Shown: positions 31,044 to 36,147 of the stretch, piece by piece | Position numbering within the stretch: position 1 is the first letter of the stretch | Layout of the letters: each line of letters begins with the position of its first letter | DNA from: Sulfurimonas sp. | GTDB lineage: Bacteria; Campylobacterota; Campylobacteria; Campylobacterales; Sulfurimonadaceae | Assembly: GCA_027858865.1 (NCBI GenBank) | Contig: JAQIBW010000333.1 | Location: forward strand, 1 to 36,147 | Length of the DNA stretch: 36,147 bases | Reading direction: 5' to 3' | The notes under the pieces: model-generated | What the model was told of the DNA's origin: nothing | Databases searched by the model: none | What the model saw: the letters and a program-made list of their open reading frames with translations, nothing else | Program-made: the position numbers and the translations under genes

Positions 31044-31738
31044 GTCTAAAAAAAGTTTTAGTAACTGGTGCGACTGGTGCTATAGGTGAAGCTTGTGCTA
31101 GATATTTTCATGATAATGGATACTTTGTATACCTAAACTATAGAAGTAATGAAACAAAAGCGAATGAAATTCATGCAGAGTTAGAGAACTCTGAAACTCT
31201 TTACTTTGACATCACTAAAAAAGATGAAGTAGCTTCAGCTGTAGAAAAATTAAATCTTGATGTACTTGTAAATAATGCTGGTATCACGAAAGATAATCTT
31301 TTCTTTTGGATGAAAGATGAAGAGTGGAGTGATGTAATAGACACTTCAGTAAATGGCACTTATTATGTAACAAAAGCGGTTCTTAAAAATATGATTGCAA
31401 ACAAAAAAGGTGCAATTGTAAATGTTGCTTCTGTTTCGGGTCTTGTTGGAAATGCAGGACAAACAAACTACTCAGCAGCAAAAGGTGCAATGATAGCGTT
31501 TACTAAAGCACTATCAGCAGAAGTTGCTCGTTATAAGATTCGTGTAAACGCAGTAGCACCTGGACTAATAGAGTCTGAAATGACAAAAGATTTACCTCTT
31601 AAAGAGATGAAAAAAGGTATTCCTCTTCGTCGTGTTGGTGTTGCAAACGATGTAGCTGAGTGTGTCTTTTTCTTAGGTGATAAAGCATCTTATGTTACAG
31701 GCGATGTTATGAACATCAGTGGTGGAATGGTTCGATGA
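31040..31738 (+). CDS. FabG-like 3-oxoacyl-ACP reductase (ApeQ-like)
   Basis: This 232-residue short-chain dehydrogenase has NADP motif TGATGAIG (9-16), NNAG (78-81), catalytic S131 in NVASVSG, Y144 and K148 (YSAAK). GSxxG and AVAPGLIESEM follow as in FabG. It reduces the beta-ketoacyl-ACP after each condensation. It overlaps the lyase gene by 4 bp (ATGA) and the next flavoprotein by 4 bp, which ties it to the polyene steps rather than to general fatty acid synthesis. Confidence 0.9.
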   Translation: MSLKKVLVTGATGAIGEACARYFHDNGYFVYLNYRSNETKANEIHAELENSETLYFDITKKDEVASAVEKLNLDVLVNNAGITKDNLFFWMKDEEWSDVIDTSVNGTYYVTKAVLKNMIANKKGAIVNVASVSGLVGNAGQTNYSAAKGAMIAFTKALSAEVARYKIRVNAVAPGLIESEMTKDLPLKEMKKGIPLRRVGVANDVAECVFFLGDKASYVTGDVMNISGGMVR

Positions 31739-33063
31739 ATATAGCGATAATAGGAGGAGGACTCAGTGGACTTTTATGTGCACTTATGCTCCAACGCAGA
31801 GGATATTCTCCTACTATTTATGAAAGACTTACTAAATTAGGTGGTGTTTTAGACTCTTTTAAAAGAAAAAAAATACTTTTTGACATAGGCTTTCACTATT
31901 CTGGTGCTTTAGCAAAAGATCAATACCTTTACAACTCTATGAATGAGTTAAACTTACTAGATAAGTTAAAATTAGAAAAGTACGAAGCTGCATTTGACAC
32001 TCTGCACATAGATAATGAAACTTTTGAAGTTCCTCAAAGTTCAGTAAAATTTAAAGAACAACTTCAAAAGAGATTTTCTCTTGAGTCAGCAGCTATAGAA
32101 ACTTTTTTTGAGAAGTGTTATGAATCTTCTACTATTAGCTCAAAACCAGAAGATTTTGTAAAAGTAGATTCTCGTAGTTTAAAAGATGTAATGAAAGATA
32201 TAAAGGATGAAAAACTAAGAAAGGTTTTTCTTCATTTTACTATCTTTTATGCGACAGCTTTTTATGAAGATGCTTCTTTTGATTTTTATGCAAAAATCTT
32301 TATAAATATGCTTGATGGAACAAGAAAAATCGAAGGTGGTGGGGGAGCAATAATCTCAGCACTTAAAGATTCTCTCACAAGAACTACAATCAAAAAACGT
32401 AGTGAAGTTACAAAGATTTTTAAAGATGAGAATGGAATAAATGCACTTCTTTGTAAGGGTGAAAAAATCTCTTATGATGCCATCATCTCTACAGCTCATC
32501 CAAAAACAACACTTAAAATGTTTGAAGAGTTAGATAAAAAACAGACTAGATATAAGAGTCATGTTGATGACCTTGAAGAATCACCCTCTTTTTTCTCTAT
32601 ATTTTGTCTCATAGATGCAGAGATCAAATCAAACCTTTACTTTTACGAAGATGAGTTTATATCTGTTTTACCATCACGTATGCATGAAGGCAAAACAGTA
32701 GCTACAATTCTCGCAGGAAGTTACTATAGTGAGTATGAAAATCTTTCTAAAGATGCATACAAAAAGAAAAAAGAAAAAGAGTGTCAACATCATTTAAATA
32801 GAGTCAAAGAGTTATATGATTTTGGCGAGATTGAAGTTGTTGATAGCTCTACACCTTTGACAAAACAGCACTATTCTAATGGTAGTGAGGGGAGTATTTA
32901 CGGTGTTTTATGTTCGGCTAAGCAGAAAAGTCTGTCTGTTTTAATGCCAAGAACAAGAGTGAAAAATCTATATTTTGCAGGTGAAAATATTATTGCACCT
33001 GGTTTGATTGGTGCTTTTTTAGGTGCTGAAATATTAATGAATTATTTTGAGGATAACAAATGA
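31735..33063 (+). CDS. CrtI/RetSat-type FAD oxidoreductase, second copy
   Basis: This 442-residue flavoprotein has GGGLSG (7-12), YERLTKLGGVLDSF near 28-41 and C-terminal LYFAGENIIAPGLIGAFLGAE. It shares the CrtI/RetSat layout with the protein at 26118-27707 but is 87 residues shorter and diverged. The EGSIYG motif (SEGSIYGVL), also present in the other copy as TEGSVYGTQ, links the two to one subfamily. It may modify the polyene or oxidise an intermediate of the ring-forming branch. It overlaps the reductase upstream and the KS downstream by 4 bp each. Confidence 0.8.
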   Translation: MNIAIIGGGLSGLLCALMLQRRGYSPTIYERLTKLGGVLDSFKRKKILFDIGFHYSGALAKDQYLYNSMNELNLLDKLKLEKYEAAFDTLHIDNETFEVPQSSVKFKEQLQKRFSLESAAIETFFEKCYESSTISSKPEDFVKVDSRSLKDVMKDIKDEKLRKVFLHFTIFYATAFYEDASFDFYAKIFINMLDGTRKIEGGGGAIISALKDSLTRTTIKKRSEVTKIFKDENGINALLCKGEKISYDAIISTAHPKTTLKMFEELDKKQTRYKSHVDDLEESPSFFSIFCLIDAEIKSNLYFYEDEFISVLPSRMHEGKTVATILAGSYYSEYENLSKDAYKKKKEKECQHHLNRVKELYDFGEIEVVDSSTPLTKQHYSNGSEGSIYGVLCSAKQKSLSVLMPRTRVKNLYFAGENIIAPGLIGAFLGAEILMNYFEDNK

Positions 33064-34286
33064 GAAGAGTAGTAATTACTGGTGTCGGATTAAACTCACC
33101 GCTTGGAAATTCGTATGATGAACTTTATGAGAGTCTAAAAGCAGAAAAATGTGGAATAGAATATGTCCCTGAATGGGAAATCATTAAAGACTTAGGTACG
33201 AAAGTAGCCGGTCGTGTTAAAAATGTAGACCTAAAAGCTATTCCAAGAAAATTTCGTCGTTCTATGGGTAGAGTTGCACAACTTGCGGCTGTATCTACTG
33301 GTGAAGCTATAGCTGATGCCAACCTAACTCAAGATATGCTTAGTTCTAAACGATGTGGTCTTGCGTTTGGCTCAACAATGGGTGGAAACGAAACAATGTT
33401 TGAGTATATGCCAGAAGTACAAGCGAAAATGAGCTTTCGTGGTCAAAACTCAATGGCATTTTTAAAAATGATGAGTCATACAGTTGCAGCAAACCTTGCA
33501 CAAATGTTTGAAATTAAAGGTCGTAATATTCCAACTTGTTCAGCATGTACCTCTTCTTCTCAAGGTGTTGGTGCTGGTTACGAGAGTATAAAGTATGGTA
33601 TGAGTGATATTATGGTTTGTGGTGGTGCTGAAGAGCATCATTATCTCTCTGCTGGTGTTTTTGATGTTATGGCTGCTGCTTCAACAAAACATGCAGATGA
33701 GCCACATCTTTCATCAAAACCTTTTGATGCATCACGTGATGGTCTTGTTGTAAGTGAAGGAAGTGGTGCACTTATTCTTGAAGAACTTGAACATGCTATT
33801 GCTCGTGGAGCGAAAATTTACGGTGAGATTATAGGTTATGGAACAAGTTGTGATGGTTCACACATTACTACTCCGTCAAAAGAGGGAATGCAACAGGTTA
33901 TGGAAACATCTTTAGAAGATGCAAATTTAAAACCATCAGATATTGAGTACATTAATGCTCATGCAACTGCAACAGCTAGGGGTGATATTGCAGAGTCACA
34001 TGCAACACACTCTCTTTTTGGTTCACAGACTCCAGTGAGTAGTACAAAAGGACACATGGGTCATCTTTTGGGTGGTTGTGGTGTTGTTGAGTCAGCTATT
34101 TGTCTTATTGCCCTCAACAAATCTTTACTACCAAAAACAATGAATTTTGAAACCTTAGATAAAGAGTGTGCTCCTATTAATGTTTTAAGCAAAAATGTCC
34201 AAAAAGATGTAAATATTGTTATGAGCAATAACTTCGCATTTGGCGGTATCAATACATCATTAATATTTAAGAAGTATCAAGCATAA
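33060..34286 (+). CDS. FabF-like beta-ketoacyl-ACP synthase II
   Basis: This full-length 408-residue KAS II-type enzyme has C163 in CSACTSSSQGV, H301 in NAHATATARGD and H335 in GHMGHLLGG, plus FAFGGIN at the end. Of the KS genes here it looks closest to housekeeping FabF and to the APE ketosynthases. It begins as ATGA on the stop of the flavoprotein gene and ends on the ATG of the radical SAM gene (TAATG). It is the fourth condensing enzyme with an intact active site in the window, after 9215, 13698 and 18517. Confidence 0.92.
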   Translation: MRRVVITGVGLNSPLGNSYDELYESLKAEKCGIEYVPEWEIIKDLGTKVAGRVKNVDLKAIPRKFRRSMGRVAQLAAVSTGEAIADANLTQDMLSSKRCGLAFGSTMGGNETMFEYMPEVQAKMSFRGQNSMAFLKMMSHTVAANLAQMFEIKGRNIPTCSACTSSSQGVGAGYESIKYGMSDIMVCGGAEEHHYLSAGVFDVMAAASTKHADEPHLSSKPFDASRDGLVVSEGSGALILEELEHAIARGAKIYGEIIGYGTSCDGSHITTPSKEGMQQVMETSLEDANLKPSDIEYINAHATATARGDIAESHATHSLFGSQTPVSSTKGHMGHLLGGCGVVESAICLIALNKSLLPKTMNFETLDKECAPINVLSKNVQKDVNIVMSNNFAFGGINTSLIFKKYQA

Positions 34287-35713
34287 TGCTGGGCGATATT
34301 GTCTTTATAAACCCTCCCTATGAGCAAGTTGCTAAGGGTACTGATTATCTTAAACATATTACCAATAGATCACCATCTATTGGATTGTTGCTACTCGCTT
34401 CAAAAGCAAGAGAAATAGGCTATACTCCAGAGATAATAGAGAGTGATTTAGAAGGACTATCCCCAGAGGTTGTAGCACAAAGAGTGCTTGACAAAAACCC
34501 GAAATTTGTAGGGATTACACTTTTTACAGTAGGTGTTTTTAATGCCTCAATCATATCTAAAATTATAAAAGAAAAAAATCCTGATATTTTTATATTAGTT
34601 GGTGGACCACATATTTCTTCTATGGGTTATGAGACAATGCAACGTTTTCCTGAGTTTGATGTTTCTGTGATTCATGAAGGTGAGTTGATTTTAGAAAACT
34701 TACTTAGAAGTATTGAGAATGGTGACTCTTTAGAAGGGGTAAATGGTATTATGTATAGAGATGCTGATGGCTCTATTCGTAAAACTCTTCCACCACCAAA
34801 CATAGATGATTTAGATTCCCTTCCTATTCCAGCATGGGATTTATTACCAAATTTTCCACATGGATATTTACCTGCAATTTATGATTATCCTCGTGCTCCA
34901 GTGGCTACATACTCAGCTTCAAGAGGCTGTCCTTTTCTTTGTGAATTTTGTGATACTTCTACATTTGGCGGAAAGATACGCTATAACTCTCCTCAACACG
35001 TACACAATGTTATGAGACACTTAAGTGAAAAGTATGGCGTGAAGCACTTACAGTTTGTAGATGACCTTTTTGTAGCTCATAATGCTAGAGTTGTTGAGTT
35101 TAGTAAACTTCTTATCAAAGATAAGATAGATATGACTTGGAGCTGTACAGCTAGGGTAAATACGGTTAAACCAGAGACCTTAGTTCTTATGAAAGAAGCA
35201 GGTTGTTGGGAGATTAGTTTTGGACTTGAAAGTGGTTCAGACTGGTTACTAGATGAAATGAAAAAATCACAAAGAGTCGATACAGCAGAACAAGCTGTAA
35301 AATGGACTCATGAAGCGGGGATAAGAGTAAAGGGTCTATTTATGCTAGGTTATCCTGGTGAAACGCAAGAGAGTATTGCTATGACAAAAGAATTCATTCA
35401 ACGTGTTCCTATGACTACAATGAATCTTTCTAAGTTTACACCATATCCTGGCTCTCCAATTTATAAAAAACTCTATGGCACTTCTATGAGAGAAGAGGAT
35501 TGGGATAGACTTAATGGAATGAACTTTGTATACCAAGCAGAAGGCTTTAGTGAACAGCAACTAAATACTCAATATCAAGAGATTATTAAGTCTTTTTACA
35601 AACGTCCAAAGATATTATGGTATTACACTATAATGTCTTTAGCAAACTTAACACATCTTAAAAGGTTAGCTATGTTTTTTTTAGGTTTCTTAGGCTCTAA
35701 AATTAAAATATGA
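34286..35713 (+). CDS. B12-binding-domain radical SAM enzyme
   Basis: This is a 475-residue protein. Residues about 1-160 resemble a cobalamin-binding Rossmann domain (VFINPPYE, VGITLFTVGVF, ILVGGPHISS). Residues about 200-420 are a radical SAM barrel with the CxxxCxxC cluster ligands C215, C219 and C222 in GCPFLCEFC, then EISFGLESGSD. The C-terminal 40 residues are hydrophobic. Such enzymes catalyse methylation of unreactive carbons or, in other branches, ring contraction and cyclisation (BchE, HpnP, OxsB types). No cobalamin ligand motif DxHxxG is seen, which is common in this class. It is the last gene of the long operon, so it most likely tailors the cluster's product; its exact reaction is unknown. 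Confidence 0.85.
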   Translation: MLGDIVFINPPYEQVAKGTDYLKHITNRSPSIGLLLLASKAREIGYTPEIIESDLEGLSPEVVAQRVLDKNPKFVGITLFTVGVFNASIISKIIKEKNPDIFILVGGPHISSMGYETMQRFPEFDVSVIHEGELILENLLRSIENGDSLEGVNGIMYRDADGSIRKTLPPPNIDDLDSLPIPAWDLLPNFPHGYLPAIYDYPRAPVATYSASRGCPFLCEFCDTSTFGGKIRYNSPQHVHNVMRHLSEKYGVKHLQFVDDLFVAHNARVVEFSKLLIKDKIDMTWSCTARVNTVKPETLVLMKEAGCWEISFGLESGSDWLLDEMKKSQRVDTAEQAVKWTHEAGIRVKGLFMLGYPGETQESIAMTKEFIQRVPMTTMNLSKFTPYPGSPIYKKLYGTSMREEDWDRLNGMNFVYQAEGFSEQQLNTQYQEIIKSFYKRPKILWYYTIMSLANLTHLKRLAMFFLGFLGSKIKI

Positions 35714-35748
35714 GCATATATTTCAAGATAAAATATGAGATAATAGAT

Positions 35749-35754
35749 TATAAT
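35749..35754 (+). promoter_or_regulatory. -10 box of the third ACP gene
   Basis: TATAAT lies in the 76-bp gap after the radical SAM gene, 35 bp before TTG 35790. Confidence 0.45.
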
Positions 35755-35789
35755 ACTCACAATAATTATTAAAAAACAAAGGAAATATT

Positions 35790-36014
35790 TTGGCAACACA
35801 AAAAGAAGTATATAGTAAAATTAAGAGTGTACTAATGGATGAGTTTGAAGTAGAAGAAGATTCAATTTCAATGGAAGCAAACTTATTTACAGACTTAGAA
35901 CTTGATAGTTTAGATGCGATAGATTTAATGGTTACATTAGACAAAGAACTTGCCACTATTGAAAATTGCAGTCGATACAGTCTCATTGTTAATAGTATTT
36001 TGGTTGTCATTTAA
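35790..36014 (+). pseudogene. Acyl carrier protein 3, C-terminus lost
   Basis: The frame opens with TTG at 35790 behind an aagga ribosome site. Residues 1-54 are a normal ACP: helix 1 and loop, then S40 in LELDSLDAIDL, ending LMVTLDKEL. After about position 35952 the expected helix 3 and 4 (usually a GI-x-I-P/D-E ... I-x-T-V-x-D pattern) are replaced by 20 unrelated residues (ATIENCSRYSLIVNSILVVI) before a stop. None of the other frames restores an ACP end. The break coincides with a reverse-strand coding remnant, so a deletion, recombination or assembly join is likely. It might still be modified by a phosphopantetheinyl transferase, but a truncated ACP is rarely stable. Confidence 0.7.
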
Positions 36015-36147
36015 ATATTTGTGATAACTATCAATATTTAATATCTCTACTTCTACATCTCTCTTCTCTAGTTCTAAAGATTCTTTTAGTTCATAAGGAA
36101 GTGATTATATATTTTTGATAGCTACAGCTTTATCTAAAGCATAGTTT
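35937..36147 (-). pseudogene. Decayed coding remnant at the right edge
   Basis: The reverse strand keeps one frame for 70 codons except for a single in-frame TAA (36105-36107), between AIKNI and SLPYELKESL. It runs on through LNIDSYHKYLNDNQ and FNSGKF to a TAA at 35937-35939, which already lies in ACP DNA. Glu/Lys-rich, helical protein composition suggests a former gene rather than noise. I see a faint resemblance to a segment of urea carboxylase (FDIRF-like then SLADYxxFLxxN), too weak to name it. The upstream part lies outside the window. Confidence 0.3.

Noticed and set aside
35723..36010. A 95-residue reverse-strand open frame opposite the third ACP
   Set aside because: Ser/Leu-rich shadow of the acidic ACP frame; no motif and no ribosome site.
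1..36147. tRNA or rRNA genes, CRISPR arrays, insertion sequences
   Set aside because: None seen: no cloverleaf-like sequence in gaps, no regularly spaced repeats, no transposase gene or terminal inverted repeats.

Overview
The window is an AT-rich, densely packed stretch of bacterial chromosome. Its housekeeping flank points to a free-living member of the Campylobacterota (Epsilonproteobacteria), Sulfurimonas- or Arcobacter-like: a split Aer-type energy-taxis pair resembling Campylobacter CetB/CetA, an SQR-like flavoprotein, and TATAAT-type -10 boxes without clear -35 boxes. This placement is inferred from gene content and base composition, not from a marker gene.

Positions 1-9044 are an ordinary flank. 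They hold the start of a Sel1-repeat protein, an SDF-family dicarboxylate/amino-acid symporter with a small Cys-rich protein, an EamA-type exporter, an SQR-like FAD oxidoreductase, the PAS + chemoreceptor pair, a possible small structured RNA near 6533-6650, and an mgtE / CNNM-CBS magnesium-transport pair.

Positions 9184 to about 36014 are one large biosynthetic region. It reads as an aryl-polyene (APE) pathway joined to a dialkylresorcinol (DAR) pathway, the gene combination behind flexirubin-type pigments and the arcuflavin hybrid described from Azoarcus. Unit A (9215-10956) is a ketosynthase and a Cys-less chain-length-factor-like partner behind a promoter with a perfect 11-bp inverted repeat. 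Unit B (12637-10976, reverse strand) is a BamE-like lipoprotein plus a SAM methyltransferase. Unit C (12774-35713) is 24 genes with the same orientation, mostly overlapping: DarA- and DarB-like enzymes, a small unknown protein, a BtrH-like acyltransferase, an ABC exporter, ACP, a second KS / Cys-less partner pair, a halogenase-like flavoprotein, a LolA-like carrier, an MMPL exporter, an acyl ligase, a second ACP, two hotdog dehydratase-like proteins (ApeP- and ApeI-like), two CrtI/RetSat-like flavoproteins, a GT2 glycosyltransferase, an LpxL-like acyltransferase, an aromatic amino acid ammonia-lyase, a FabG-like reductase, a FabF-like KS and a B12-binding radical SAM enzyme. A third ACP follows from its own promoter but loses its C-terminal third at about 35952, where the sequence changes to a decayed reverse-strand coding fragment.

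Proposed logic (inference): the ammonia-lyase makes a cinnamate or coumarate starter, and the ligase loads it on an ACP. The KS/CLF, reductase and dehydratase set extends it to an aryl polyene. DarB joins two acyl chains head to head and DarA aromatises the ring to a dialkylresorcinol. The BtrH-like protein or the LpxL-like acyltransferase could join the halves. The halogenase-like flavoprotein, the methyltransferase and the radical SAM enzyme would decorate the product, and the MMPL/LolA and ABC systems would move it to the outer membrane. No phosphopantetheinyl transferase, malonyl transferase or dedicated regulator gene is visible in the window.
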